Below, one piece after another: positions 21,159 through 31,079 of a stretch of DNA of 64,000 bases (within the stretch, counting starts at the first letter, position 1; each line of letters starts with the position of its first letter). The position numbers and the translations under genes are program-made. The stretch comes from Piscibacillus salipiscarius JCM 13188 (GTDB taxonomy: Bacteria; Bacillota; Bacilli; Bacillales; Alkalibacillaceae), in the NCBI RefSeq assembly GCF_001311865.1, contig NZ_BBCD01000009.1:1-64000 (forward strand). The letters are read 5' to 3'. The notes below the pieces were generated by a model, which saw nothing but the letters and a program-made list of their open reading frames with translations, made no database searches and was not told the DNA's origin.

Positions 21159-22262
21159 TAACTGGATAATCAACTTTTTCTAATCTTGGGTTTAAATTAA
21201 AGCGGCGACCTTCTTTAGCTTCATCTTTACCGTTTAATTTTACATTATCACCAGTGAATCCAATTTTAACTTTCAATAAATTACTGCCGACTCCGTACAT
21301 ATCAACAGGTACATTCATTTCTTCAAAGCGTTTAATTTTATCTTCATTAAATCCACCACTGGCCATGATGTTAACATGATTAAATCCTTCTTTGTCTAAT
21401 GCATCTCTAAGCGCAAAGATCAGTTCAGGATTGACTCCCCTCGGGTCAAAAGAGCCCATAATTTCAGGGTTTCTAAAGAAGTAGTGATCGACCATGTTTT
21501 TAGACGTATCAATTCGCACGCCTTTTAGCTCATCGCCAAACTCATGGGCGACTTTTAAAGCATCAGTAATGACATCATTGTTGTAATCAACTAGAGCGAT
21601 TAAGTCATCTTCAGGGAATGTTTCTTTATAAGCTTTAGTTGCCTTAACAATATCTCCTTGGAACATTTGAATAAGGGCATGCGGCATCGTGCCCATTCCT
21701 TGCTTACCCCACCACTCATTCATTGCGTGAGTTGCCTGGGCTGTTGACCCGCCAATAAAAGCAGCATATCCGTCACCAGCTTGCTGAGTATAGTGATCGT
21801 CCCGGTCACCCATGAAAATAACAGGCTTATCACGCCCGCTAGACTTCGCAGCTGTTACAACCTTATAGACGTTTGTTGCAACAGATGTACGTCTACCTAA
21901 AATCCCGTCAATAATGCCTTCTAGATAGCCAAAATTTTGATACGGTCCTGTCACAGTTAGCACAGATTCATACGGACTTATTTTATCCCCATCTTGTAAA
22001 GAGTGGATTTCTAGTTCTTCTGGATGGTCAGCAAACGTATGTAATAATGCGATCGCTTCGTCTGTACCGCACAGTACGGCATCTTTCTTTTGGAAAAATT
22101 GCATGGTAACAACATTATCTCTTAAATGCTCTTCCACTATTTTCTTCGTCTTTAAGAAGTAAACCGCAGAAAACCAGCCTTCACCAATACGTTCATCAAA
22201 TTTAAATGTTTCATTGGTCAAACGCTTAATTTCACCTTTTGTTTTAATGTAAATTCTTTCAT
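21148..22262 (-). CDS. Nicotinate phosphoribosyltransferase
   Basis: NAD-salvage enzyme of about 371 residues of the short NAPRTase class: nicotinate + PRPP (+ATP) to nicotinate mononucleotide. Family features include VLTVTGPYQNFGYLEGIIDG, GDGYAAFIGGSTAQATHAMNEWW, VRIDTSKNM and IMASGGFNEDKI. The long frame starts at TTG 22221, but the true start is probably ATG 22262 (MKEFTLKQ) with GAGGG eight bases upstream, one indel lying near 22235. The ribosome-binding site sits inside a stable hairpin. Confidence 0.88.
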
Positions 22263-22269
22263 CGTATAT

Positions 22270-22296
22270 CCCTCAAATCTTCGTGAGATTTAGGGG
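22270..22296 (-). promoter_or_regulatory. Hairpin sequestering the ribosome-binding site of the NAPRTase gene
   Basis: Minus strand CCCTAAATCT - CACGA - AGATTTGAGGG forms a ten-pair stem with one bulged G. The GAGGG arm is the presumed Shine-Dalgarno sequence of the gene starting at 22262. A GC-rich imperfect hairpin lies directly upstream (22296-22318). It may reduce or regulate translation; no ligand is known. Confidence 0.45.
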
Positions 22297-22328
22297 GCGT
22301 CTTTCTCGTAGACAGCCACCTTATATTT

Positions 22329-22937
22329 TTATTTAAGCATATATATTAATGGTGCTCCGACTTCATAGTCGTCACTTAAAACTAAAATGCCTTTTTTCTC
22401 ACTCGCATTTGGCAGGTTAAGTTCTTTAGCTGAACAAATCATTCCACTTGATGCTACCCCGCGTAAGCTCGAGTCTTTAATAAGCATACCAGTTGGCATC
22501 ATGGCACCAACTTTAGCAACAACGACTTTCTGTCCTGCCTCTACATTTGGTGCACCGCAAACAATTTGAAGTTCTTCATCACCAACATCTACCTGGCATA
22601 CATTTAATTTGGTTGCATCTTCGTGTGGCGCCATCTCTTTTACATAACCAACTACAAATTTAGGCGTTAGATCTATATTTAATTCATCTTGAACATCATT
22701 TTTCTCAAAGACACTTTTAACATCATTGACGAGTTCTTCTGTCGCTTCAAGGGGCCCGTTACCAGTTAAAGATAAATAATTTGAGACATTAAAAATATTA
22801 TAGCCGACAATTTGGCCATCTTCATCTAAAAGTTTGACTACATCACCAATGGTCTCATGAGTAACCTCTGATTCTTTTTGATTTAAAGTGATGATTAAGA
22901 CATCGCCAATGCCTTGTTTATTATAGACAAATTGCAT
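22329..22937 (-). CDS. ytpR: YtpR-family tRNA-binding-domain protein
   Basis: 202 residues, intact. The N-terminal half is DUF4479-like. The C-terminal half is an OB-fold tRNA-binding domain related to the EMAP/PheT N-terminus (VGYVKEMAPHEDATKLNVCQVDVG, QIVCGAPNVEAGQKVVVAKVG, GMICSAKELNL). It is probably cytosolic; exact role unknown. It follows ytpQ by six bases, so the two are one transcript. Confidence 0.92.
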   Translation of the reverse strand: MQFVYNKQGIGDVLIITLNQKESEVTHETIGDVVKLLDEDGQIVGYNIFNVSNYLSLTGNGPLEATEELVNDVKSVFEKNDVQDELNIDLTPKFVVGYVKEMAPHEDATKLNVCQVDVGDEELQIVCGAPNVEAGQKVVVAKVGAMMPTGMLIKDSSLRGVASSGMICSAKELNLPNASEKKGILVLSDDYEVGAPLIYMLK

Positions 22938-22943
22938 GGTCCA

Positions 22944-23752
22944 CTACTCCTTATCTTTTGGTTTATTTTGAGCTAATATAAAGATCGGTTCTAATGTTTT
23001 ATTTTCATAAATAAACGGTAAGGAAGTAATCGGTATTTGCCCTTCAGCAAAGAATTGCATCATCATTTGGGCTAAGATGTCATACCCCGTTTATTTTTGA
23101 CATCAACAAAGATGAGCACATCTTGGTGAGGGACACCAACGGCTAGTTCGCCTTCGGTTTTACCAGCCATCTCTTCAAGTAACGCTTCATTTAGAATACG
23201 GCTAGCATCATATCCGTCTTTTGATGATAGGAAATAGAACGTGTTACCAGCAACCTCATCAGACTTCATGTCTGTGTTAAGTCTGCGGACATTAAACATC
23301 GCAACTTCCTTCACGCGTTCCTCTTCCCAATTTTCTTGTTTTAACATTTTCGCATCAATTAATCTATAGGATTTACCAAGGTCTACTGCATAATAAATAC
23401 GCGTTTCTGCCGTATGGTCACTGTAGATTAATCGCTCACCGCTATTAGATTCTTTAGGAAAAGAACCCGAACGAATAACAGGGAAAATATTCGCTTCTTT
23501 TCCTTCCAATGTCTGTTCTTCATTCATGATCTTAAGCGCTTCTTTAATGTGCTGCTCAAGCTCATCTAAAGCTTCTTCTTGGCGATTTTCATATTTTGAA
23601 ATCACCCCTGGTAACGAAATTGTTACACCTTGCTTGGAATCTTTCCATTCAACTCGAAATGTATCTTCATCACGATCAAAGTGCGTCTGCCACTCATCGT
23701 GTTTAAAACGTTCCTCTAGTTTACGTTTCATTTTAATCGAAGTCATTTTCAT
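22944..23752 (-). CDS. ytpQ: YtpQ, DUF1444 family protein
   Basis: About 269 residues, the length of the B. subtilis orthologue. The first 220 residues are continuous. A frameshift near 23085 in an A/T run truncates the frame; the correct continuation reads [17 protein letters not shown] and ends at 22944. ATG 23752 with AAAGGAGG upstream is preferred to an earlier in-frame start. No function is known. It is upstream of and cotranscribed with ytpR. The thioredoxin gene ytpP found upstream in B. subtilis is not here. Confidence 0.88.
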
Positions 23753-23811
23753 CGTTCTTCGCCTCCTTTTCGAAAGCCACACTAGCCATTATTTTACCAT
23801 TTTATGAATGA

Positions 23812-23846
23812 ATAAAAAGCATGACCCCTTCTATGGTCATGCTAAC
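23812..23846 (-). terminator. Terminator of the lipoprotein/PTS-IIC unit
   Basis: Minus-strand AGCATGACC / GGTCATGCT stem followed by TTTTTATT, 5-40 bases after the permease stop. Confidence 0.85.
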
Positions 23847-23850
23847 ATGA

Positions 23851-24883
23851 TTACACATCTAACTTCATATCTCCAGCCTTAATCACACCTCTTTTGCGTA
23901 ACCATTCTGAGATCAGCAGACTAATCATAGCTGGTGCGATGAAAAATAGTAATATGACAATCCAAAAGATGTCTTGAGTAAAGCCCATCGTCTTTAGTGT
24001 CATAATAGGTCCGACTAATCCACTCGTTCCCATGCCAGCACCATAGGCATTATTTTCAAGCTCTAACCAAACGGTCGCAATGGGTGCAAGTAAGGCCCCC
24101 GCAATAGTTGGCGGGATTAAAATAGCTGGGTTCTTCATAATGTTTGCTACTTGAAGCATGGATGTGCCTAACCCTTGTGAGATTAGCCCGCTAAATTTAT
24201 TTTCCCGGTAACTGCTCACTGCAAAGCCAATCATTTGTGCAGCACAACCAACTGTTGCAGCTCCTGCAGCGAGGCCGTTTAGATCAAGCATAATAGCAAT
24301 CGCTACACTTGAAATAGGTGCCGTTAAAGCGAGCCCCATTAATACAGCAACAATAATCCCCATAAGTAACGGTCTTAACTGAATCGCCCACTCGATGACA
24401 TCACCAAATGCTGTTAAAAATTCAGCGATCGGAACGCCAATTAATTTTGCCACAATATAGCCAACCATAATCGTCACAAAAGGCGTCACAATAATGTCAA
24501 TCTTCGTCTCTTTACTAACGAGCTTACCAACTTCAATAGCAATTAATGCTGCTATAAAACTTCCAGCCGGACCTGAATTAATAAAATCAGGGTGCGCCGC
24601 AAAAAGACCCAGCAAATAACGCACTAAACATAACTAGCGGAGGTGCTTTTAACCCATAAGCGACCGCGACACCAATCGCTCCACCATAGACTCCGCCTTG
24701 AATGGCATAGCCACCTGCTTCAACAAAGATCTCTGGGGCATATGGAACCTCAGTGCCAATAGTTTGTATAATCACACCAATAATAAGCGATGCGAATAAA
24801 CCTAATGCCATATAACTCAATGCTGTAATCGCATAAGCTTGAAAGCTAATCTCAACGCCTTTACGTTTTAAGAACTCTTTCAT
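23851..24883 (-). CDS. PTS-type IIC membrane permease, uncharacterised
   Basis: Polytopic membrane protein of about 345 residues, very rich in Gly, Ala and Ile. It resembles the stand-alone 'PTS transporter subunit IIC' family (PTS_EIIC_2) found in Bacillota. Segments such as VEAGGYAIQGGVYGGAIGVAVAYG and GAATVGCAAQMIGFAVSSYRENKFSGL are typical. No IIA or IIB partner lies nearby, so the substrate and the phosphorylation link are unknown. A frameshift near 24600 joins the first 99 residues to the rest. ATG 24883 follows GGAGG. It starts 16 bases after the lipoprotein gene. Confidence 0.8.
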
Positions 24884-24898
24884 CACGTTTTCCTCCGA

Positions 24899-25411
24899 CT
24901 ATTTCGTATTAATAGATTTAACCATTTTCATCATTTCTTGAACATCGTCAATTAGATCGTCAGCTTCAGTTTTAGTAGCCATTTTGACCCCGCCTATGCC
25001 TACTTGTACTTCATATTGACCTTCTTCTTTCTCTTTAACACTGTAATAGGCGAATTGCTCTTCCGTTTCAAAAGTTCTTAGATGAAGCTGTTCTTCTTTT
25101 TGTTTTAGCTCATCATAGTACCATTTACTATTCGGGGCCTCTAGTTCATTGATAAATAATATGTATGGCTGTTCTTCTTCGAAAAATATAAGATTTTGAC
25201 CACGAGATTCTGAGAATTCAAGAGACTCAGGCTTGTACATTTTGAACTCCTCTGCTTCAAAATTTCTCTCAATTTCAGCGTCTGATAAAAACATTTCCTT
25301 AACAACCGTCTCTGATTCTTCAATCGTGTCTTCTTCAGAGTTCAAACACCCTGACATGATGATAACCAACATGAGGACTATAAACGCTAATACTAATCTT
25401 TTTTTAAACAC
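24899..25411 (-). CDS. Small lipoprotein of unknown function
   Basis: 170 residues with a lipoprotein signal peptide (LVLAFIVLMLVIIMSGC, lipobox MSGC at Cys22), then an acidic exported domain. It is upstream of and probably cotranscribed with the PTS-IIC-like permease. No family recognised. Intact. Confidence 0.75.
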   Translation of the reverse strand: MFKKRLVLAFIVLMLVIIMSGCLNSEEDTIEESETVVKEMFLSDAEIERNFEAEEFKMYKPESLEFSESRGQNLIFFEEEQPYILFINELEAPNSKWYYDELKQKEEQLHLRTFETEEQFAYYSVKEKEEGQYEVQVGIGGVKMATKTEADDLIDDVQEMMKMVKSINTK

Positions 25412-25439
25412 TTTCTCTCTCCCCTAATTTTTGAATTGT

Positions 25440-25469
25440 TTGACAAAAATTATTTCATTAGATGATAAT
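25440..25469 (+). promoter_or_regulatory. Sigma-A-type promoter of ytoQ
   Basis: TTGACA (25440-25445), 18-base spacer, GATAAT (25464-25469), 30 bases before the ytoQ start. Confidence 0.65.
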
Positions 25470-25498
25470 AGAAAAATAGTCTTGGAGGTAATAAATCT

Positions 25499-25939
25499 AT
25501 GAGTCTTAACATCTATCTAGCAGGACAAATTCACGATGATTGGAGGCAGCAATTAAAAGATCGCGCTGCTGAAAAGAATTTAGATATCCAATTTTCAGGA
25601 CCTCAAGAAAATCATGATTTATCAGATGATATCGGTGAAAACATATTAGGTGAACAACCTAATCAAAAGTACCGTGATGATGTCGGTGCTAGCGTCAATA
25701 ATTTCAGAACTGATATTCTAATGCACAAGGCTGATGCTGTGATTGCATTATTCGGTGAATCTTATAAACAATGGAATACTGCTATGGACGCTGGAATTGC
25801 AATTGGGCTTAATAAGCCACTTATTCTAATCCGTCCAAAAAAATTGATTCATCCACTAAAAGAATTATCAAATAAAGCAACCGTTACTGTTGAAAATATT
25901 GACCAGGCTCTTGAAGTATTAGAATACTATTTTAAATAA
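25499..25939 (+). CDS. ytoQ: YtoQ family protein
   Basis: 146 residues, intact, highly typical of the YtoQ family (MSLNIYLAGQIHDDWR, FRTDILMHKADAVIALFGE, AMDAGIAIGLNKPLILIRP). The fold resembles nucleoside 2-deoxyribosyltransferases, but activity is unproven. Start ATG follows TTGGAGGT. It is monocistronic, with its own promoter and terminator. Confidence 0.92.
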   Translation: MSLNIYLAGQIHDDWRQQLKDRAAEKNLDIQFSGPQENHDLSDDIGENILGEQPNQKYRDDVGASVNNFRTDILMHKADAVIALFGESYKQWNTAMDAGIAIGLNKPLILIRPKKLIHPLKELSNKATVTVENIDQALEVLEYYFK

Positions 25940-25947
25940 GCATGATT

Positions 25948-25980
25948 AGAGAGATGACAATTTGTCATCTCTCTTTTTAT
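25948..25980 (+). terminator. Terminator of ytoQ
   Basis: AGAGAGATGACA / TGTCATCTCTCT perfect stem with short AT loop, then TTTTTAT. Confidence 0.88.
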
Positions 25981-25983
25981 ATC

Positions 25984-27050
25984 TTAGCCATTTTGTCTAA
26001 TCGAGTCTACAGTTGTTTGGTCAACTTGTTTAACTAAATTGACGAGTAATTCTTTCGCTGCAGCATAGTCATCAACATGTACTATAGATGAGCTAGTATG
26101 AATGTAACGAGAGCAAACACCGATCACTGCTGATGGTACACCATCGTTTGAGATGTGAACGCGCCCTGCATCAGTTCCGCCTTGTGAAATGAAATACTGA
26201 TACGGGATGTCTTTACTTTCAGCCGTATCTAATACGAAATCTCGCATCCCGCGATGCGTTACCATAGAACGATCAAAGATTCGAACCAGTGCGCCTTTGC
26301 CTAAGTGACCAAACTCACTTTCTTTACCTTCCATATCATTTGCAGGTGAAGCATCTAACGCAAAGAATAAATCAGGTTTGATCATATTTGCGGCTGCTTG
26401 AGCTCCTCTAAGGCCAACTTCTTCTTGTACTGTAGCACCAGAGTATAACTCATGATTTAGCGTTTCACCTTGAAGTTCTTTTAGTAGTTCAATAGATAAA
26501 CCACAGCCATAACGGTTATCCCACGCCTTAGCCATGATTTTCTTTTCATTTGCCATTGGCGTAAAAGGACAAATAGGTAAAATCGGTTGTCCTGGTTTAA
26601 CCCCAATTTTCTTAACATCCTCTTCATCATCGGCACCAATATCAATTAACATATTTTTAATGTCCATCGGCTTCTTGCGCTGTTCAGGTGTTAAGTTATG
26701 TGGAGGAATAGAGCCAATGACTCCAGTAACAGGTCCTTCATCTGTGATCACTTGAACACGCTGCGCTAATAGTACCTGATTCCACCAGCCGCCTAATGGC
26801 TGAAATCGAATCATACCATTTTCGTAATTTGAGTTACCATAAACCCAACTTCATCCATGTGACCCGCTACCATAACTTTTGGCCCGTCACCTCGACGTAC
26901 GCCAAATACACCGCCAAGGCGATCCTGGATGATATCATCTGAATATTTCTCTAATTCTTGCTTCATGAAGTGACGAACTTGATGCTCATGACCTGGGGCC
27001 CCAGGCAATTCCGTTAACGTTTTAAATAGGTCTAACGTATCTTGCTTCAT
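25984..27050 (-). CDS. ytoP: M42-family glutamyl aminopeptidase
   Basis: Dinuclear-metal aminopeptidase of about 355 residues. Metal-site segments are [43 protein letters not shown] (catalytic Glu pair), [10 protein letters not shown], and the final [17 protein letters not shown] frameshift near 26818, after TQITK, splits the N-terminal 79 residues from the rest. Start ATG 27050. Cytosolic peptide recycling is the probable role. Confidence 0.92.
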
Positions 27051-27191
27051 TATGTATCACTCCGTCTCTTTTTAGTTCCTATTCTATTTTATCGAAAAAG
27101 CACGAATTATTCCAATCTCTATTAAATTTATTTTAATCCTATCAAAAGAATCGTATAATATCAGTAACATATTTAAATTGGAGAGGATTTC

Positions 27192-27493
27192 ATGAAATGG
27201 TATAAGTTGATTGCGCCAACTGCAGTCGGCATAACGGTTGGCACAATCATTGGCAAAAAGTAACCGATAAATGGTTGTTCCCTGAGCTTGCTTTAAAAAA
27301 AGTAAAGAAACAACTTGAAGCAAACGGACCGATTACAGGTTCATGGATTTTAATGAAACTCGAAGAAATCGAGGTAGATGGTGAAACTCTTAAAGTCTAT
27401 AGAGGCGGCGTTACTCAGGAAATTGAGGGTAAACGAGTTCAGATCAATTTCTGTATGGATGCGAAATCAGGTGAGATTGTTAAATTTGAATAA
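27192..27493 (+). CDS. YtzB-like small exported or membrane protein
   Basis: About 100 residues after one frameshift near 27262: an N-terminal hydrophobic segment MKWYKLIAPTAVGITVGTII, then a PepSY-like domain (GEIVKF, typical of YtzB). It sits beside ytoP, as ytzB does in B. subtilis. Start ATG 27192 follows GGAGAGG. Function unknown. Confidence 0.75.
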
Positions 27494-27502
27494 TATTTTA
27501 TG

Positions 27503-27534
27503 AGAGTTGTCCTTGTGTGGACGCTCTTTTTTTA
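27503..27534 (+). terminator. Terminator after the ytzB-like gene
   Basis: GAG-bulge-GTCC / GGAC-GCTC hairpin followed by seven T residues. Confidence 0.65.
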
Positions 27535-27539
27535 TGTTT

Positions 27540-27690
27540 AAAATCCCAATAATCATATTAAAAGGACTATTGTTATAAATTTTTTCCCATTTCAACAAAA
27601 ATCGCATCAATTTTTTAGAAAAAAGGACTATTAACCTCTTAGTCGAAACCATTAACGCTTATAAAAGGTCCATTACTTCTATTTTTTTAC
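27540..27690. repeat. 21-bp periodic array C (AAAAGGACTATT core)
   Basis: The ATT/ATA step after the core recurs at 27549, 27569, 27589, 27610, 27630, 27651 and 27672 (steps 20, 20, 21, 20, 21, 21). Best units: AAAAGGACTATTGTTA, AAAAAGGACTATTAAC, AAAAGGTCCATTACTT; the others are degenerate. The same core appears in reverse orientation in array E (32605-32735). The rest of 27690-27748 holds only the ribosome-binding site of the next gene. Confidence 0.7.
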
Positions 27691-27748
27691 ATAAATTAAC
27701 CAATAGCGGTAAACAATAACTACACATCTAAAATAGGGAGGTATGTAT

Positions 27749-28509
27749 TTGGCAGATGAACACACGCATAAGACCGATGAATCTCGCAGACAGTTTCTGA
27801 AAAACAGTGGTTACTTCGCTGGAGGACTTGTCGGAGGTGGAATTCTAGGTTCTGTTATTGGCTGGCAAGTGGACGACAATGCCGAGACAAAAGGACAAAA
27901 TCAAGATGGCAATCAAGGCGGAAAACAAGATTATAACCGTGCTTTGAAATTCTTCAAAACCGCGCCGCTTTCGAACGACTAGGTGCTGCGACTGAACGAA
28001 TATTTCCTGAGGATGACAATGGACCAGGGGCGATTGCTTTAGGTGTTCCTTATTTCATTGATCACGAGCTGGCTGGAGAATATGGCAATAATGAAAAAGT
28101 TTATATGAAAGGACCTTTTCGTGAAGGGACAGAGTTCCAAGGATTTCAAAGTCGTCTGAAACGGAAAGAGATCTTCATGCAAGGGTTAATGGCAATCGAA
28201 AAAGAAAGCCAAAATGAGTTCAATGATTCCTTCATTAATTTAGAAGCTGAACAACAGGATCAAATTCTAAGCAGATTCGCAAAAGATGAAGTGAAATTAA
28301 AAGGGGTTAAAGCTTCTACGTTCTTCGGCCTACTCCGCGAGGCAACTTTAGCTGGAGCTTATAGTGACCCGCTATACGGCGGTAACACGAACATGGACGG
28401 CTGGCGTATGAAGAATTTCCCTGGAAGTAAGATGAGCTACATTGAAGAAATCGAGAGCGAAGATTTTGTGGAAATGGAGCCAAGTGCACTTTATGACCAC
28501 TTACATTAA
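27749..28509 (+). CDS. Gluconate 2-dehydrogenase subunit 3 family protein with Tat signal
   Basis: About 253 residues. It has a twin-arginine signal (ESRRQFLKNSG followed by FAGGLVGGGILGSVIGW), then the subunit-3 domain (RLGAATERIFPEDDNGPGAIALGVPYFIDHEL, REATLAGAYSDPLYGGN). These small subunits escort the GMC-type flavoprotein to the outside of the membrane. A frameshift near 27962 interrupts it. TTG 27749 has GGGAGG at proper spacing; ATG 27743 is too close. First gene of a three-gene operon with a GMC oxidoreductase and tatA. Confidence 0.87.
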
Positions 28510-28520
28510 GGAGGATGCTT

Positions 28521-30259
28521 ATGGCAACTAAAAAAGATAAAGTCGACGCGTTACAGTCGGTGTCGGCTGGACAGGCGGCATCATCGCAGCTGAATTAACT
28601 AAAGCCGGGTTTAATGTCGTCGGATTAGAACGAGGTGAAGATCGTTCAACAGAAGACTTTCAAATGATTCATGATGAGTATCGTTATGATATTCGTCACG
28701 GACTGATGCAAGATGCCTCTAGGGAAACGATTTCCTTTAGAAATAATCCAGATGAACTTGCTTTACCAATGAGACAATTAGGTTCATTCTTACCAGGCTC
28801 TGGTGTTGGCGGAGCTGGTGTTCACTGGAACGGTCAGACATGGCGCTTTTTACCGTACGATTTTCAAATTAAATCGATGACGGATGAAAAATATGGCCAA
28901 AAGCTTGGAGATGAGTATACGTATCAAGATTGGGGCATCACGTACGATGAGCTGGAACCATATTTTTATAAATTCGAACAAAACAGCCGGCATTAGTGGT
29001 GAGGAAAACCCTAAAGGAGCGCCGAGAAAGAATGGCTATCCAACACCCCCGATGAAGAGCACGCCGATATTAAACTTGTTTAAAGAAGCGACTAAAAATA
29101 TGGGACTTAACCCTTTCCAGATGCCATCTGCGAACCTTTCTGAGAACTATGAAAACCCTGATGGCCAGACAATTGCGCAGTGTCAGTATTGCGGATTCTG
29201 CGAACGCTTCGGCTGTGAATACGGAGCGAAGTCTTCACCGAACGTCACGGTCATTCCAACCGCAAAGAAAACAGGTAAGTTCGAACTACGAACGCACTCA
29301 GAAGTGGTTGAAGTGATTCAAGAAGGTGGAAAAGCAACCGGCGTTCGTTACGTTGATGTATATTCTGGTGAAGAATTCATTCAACCAGCGGATGTAGTCG
29401 TCCTAACGAGTTATGTTTTAAACAATACACGCTTGTTATTACAATCCAATATTGGACAACCTTATAATCATAAGACTGGTGAAGGTGTTATTGGTAAAAA
29501 CTATTGCTATCAGATCTTACCTGGTGCGGCTGGATTTTTGAAGAGAAAAAGTTTAACACTTTCATGGGAGCTGGTTCCTTAGGTGCTTCAGTGGATGATT
29601 ATAATGGTGATAACTTTGATCATTCCGATTTAGACTTCATTCATGGCGGTTCAATTTCAATTACTCAAACAGGTAGAAGACCAATTGGATCTAACGTAAC
29701 GCCATCAGGCACACCATCTTGGGGTCCTGAGTTTAAAAAAGCTACATTAAAATATCATAACCGTACATTAAATGTCGGCTCACAAGGGGCATCCATCCCG
29801 CATCGCAACAACTATATGGATCTAGATCCAACTTATACAGACTTTTACGGGAACCCGCTTCTGAGATTAACGTATGATTTCACTGAACAAGACCGCAAGT
29901 TACACAAACATATCTCAGGAGTTTGTAAAGACATTATGAGTGAAATGGGTGCAGACATTATCGAAGAAGCTTCCATGGATGAGCATTATGACATCGTTCC
30001 TTATCAAACAACTCACAATACAGGCGGGGTCATTATGGGTGGAGACTCCGAAACCTCAGCTGTAAATAATTACTTACAAATGTGGGATTCTGAAAGCTTG
30101 TTTGTTGTTGGTGCATCAGCTTTTGCTCATAATGGCGGCTATAACCCAACAGGCACAGTTGGAGCTCTAGCTTATCGTGCAGCTGACGGCATCCAGAAGT
30201 ATCTTAAACAAGGCGGCGGTGCCCTTGTTAAAAGCAAGAGCAAAAGTAGCCTAACTTAA
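28521..30259 (+). CDS. GMC-family oxidoreductase (gluconate dehydrogenase-like flavoprotein)
   Basis: About 580 residues, FAD-dependent. Features in order: N-terminal dinucleotide fold [41 protein letters not shown], a Cys-rich segment [20 protein letters not shown], and the C-terminal [11 protein letters not shown] and [20 protein letters not shown]. It has no signal peptide and is expected to be co-exported with the Tat-bearing subunit upstream. At least three frameshifts (near 28555, 28985 and 29530). Start ATG 28521 has AAGGAGG. The sugar or alcohol substrate is not determined by sequence. Confidence 0.88.
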
Positions 30260-30278
30260 TGGAAAGGAGAGAACCTCA

Positions 30279-30466
30279 ATGGGGATTTCCAGCATAGGGG
30301 TACCGGGATTAATTTTAATCCTGATCATCACCTTAGTCGTTTTCGGTCCGAAAAAACTACCCGAGATTGGATCAGCAATCGGACAAAACGCTATCTGAGT
30401 TTAAAAAAGTCTGCAAACAACCTAATTGAAGAACCATCAAGTAAAGAAGAAGTTAAGAAAGATTAG
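30279..30466 (+). CDS. tatA: TatA-family twin-arginine translocase subunit
   Basis: About 62 residues and very short. It has one membrane helix ([15 protein letters not shown]) and the invariant [14 protein letters not shown] hinge, followed by an amphipathic segment ([14 protein letters not shown]). Two frameshifts near 30393 and 30410 hide it from simple ORF calling. The position directly after a Tat-exported enzyme suggests a TatA serving this cargo; no tatC is in the window. Confidence 0.85.
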
Positions 30467-30507
30467 AAAAACCGCCTTCTTTCGTGAATAGCGAAAGGGG
30501 CGGTTTT
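30466..30507 (+). terminator. Terminator of the gluconate dehydrogenase-tatA operon
   Basis: AAAACCGCC-CTTTCG / CGAAAG-GGCGGTTTT long stem with flanking A and T runs; also usable by the convergent DUF454 gene. Confidence 0.88.
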
Positions 30508-30914
30508 ATGTTGCTGAATCCGTTTTAATATACTGCGCTTCATACTCTTCTTGACTAATCGTTTTAATCTTTTTGACAAAATAGTAATGCTTATAAAGGG
30601 CAAGTGAAATCATAAACAATCGTACGATCAGTATATCGACCATTATAATCGATAATATGATAAAACTATCGGCAATAATGTTGATCCGTATTTTCTCTTT
30701 AAGTGTCATCCCTCTATTTTCTTTAAACCTGACCACGTAATTTTTATAAAAAAGTCGTTTGCTTGAACCATTTTTCTAGTCGCTCCGAACTCTTTCCGAA
30801 ACAGTAAGCTGAGAATAAAAAGAATGGTCCTCCAGGAATAATCGGTAATATAATTCCGGCTACACCTATTCCAAGCGATATGAATCCTAGAAGTGAAAAT
30901 AAAAGCTTTTTCAT
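30506..30914 (-). CDS. YbaN/DUF454 family membrane protein
   Basis: About 136 residues. The N-terminal signature is LGFISLGIGVAGIILPIIPGG followed by PFFLFSAYCFGKSSERLEKWF, typical of DUF454, with further membrane helices in the second half. A frameshift near 30742 separates the halves (TTFYKNYVVRFKENRGMTLKEK). ATG 30914 follows AAAGGTG. Role unknown. Confidence 0.87.
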
Positions 30915-31079
30915 GTTATCCATCACCTTTAGCGGCTTGTGAAAGCCAAATCTCTTAACTATATTATACTAGCTGATTTAAAAGCATATCAATTTAAAAA
31001 ACTGTCAATTTCTAAACACTTTATGAACATCCAATTAATGATAATATATGAAGTAGTAAAGTTGAAAGGTTGTCTTGTT

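Noticed and set aside
20933-21169. 78-residue plus-strand ORF between murC and the NAPRTase gene
   Set aside because: It covers the murC promoter region and the convergent terminator, has no ribosome-binding site and low-complexity A/T-driven composition.
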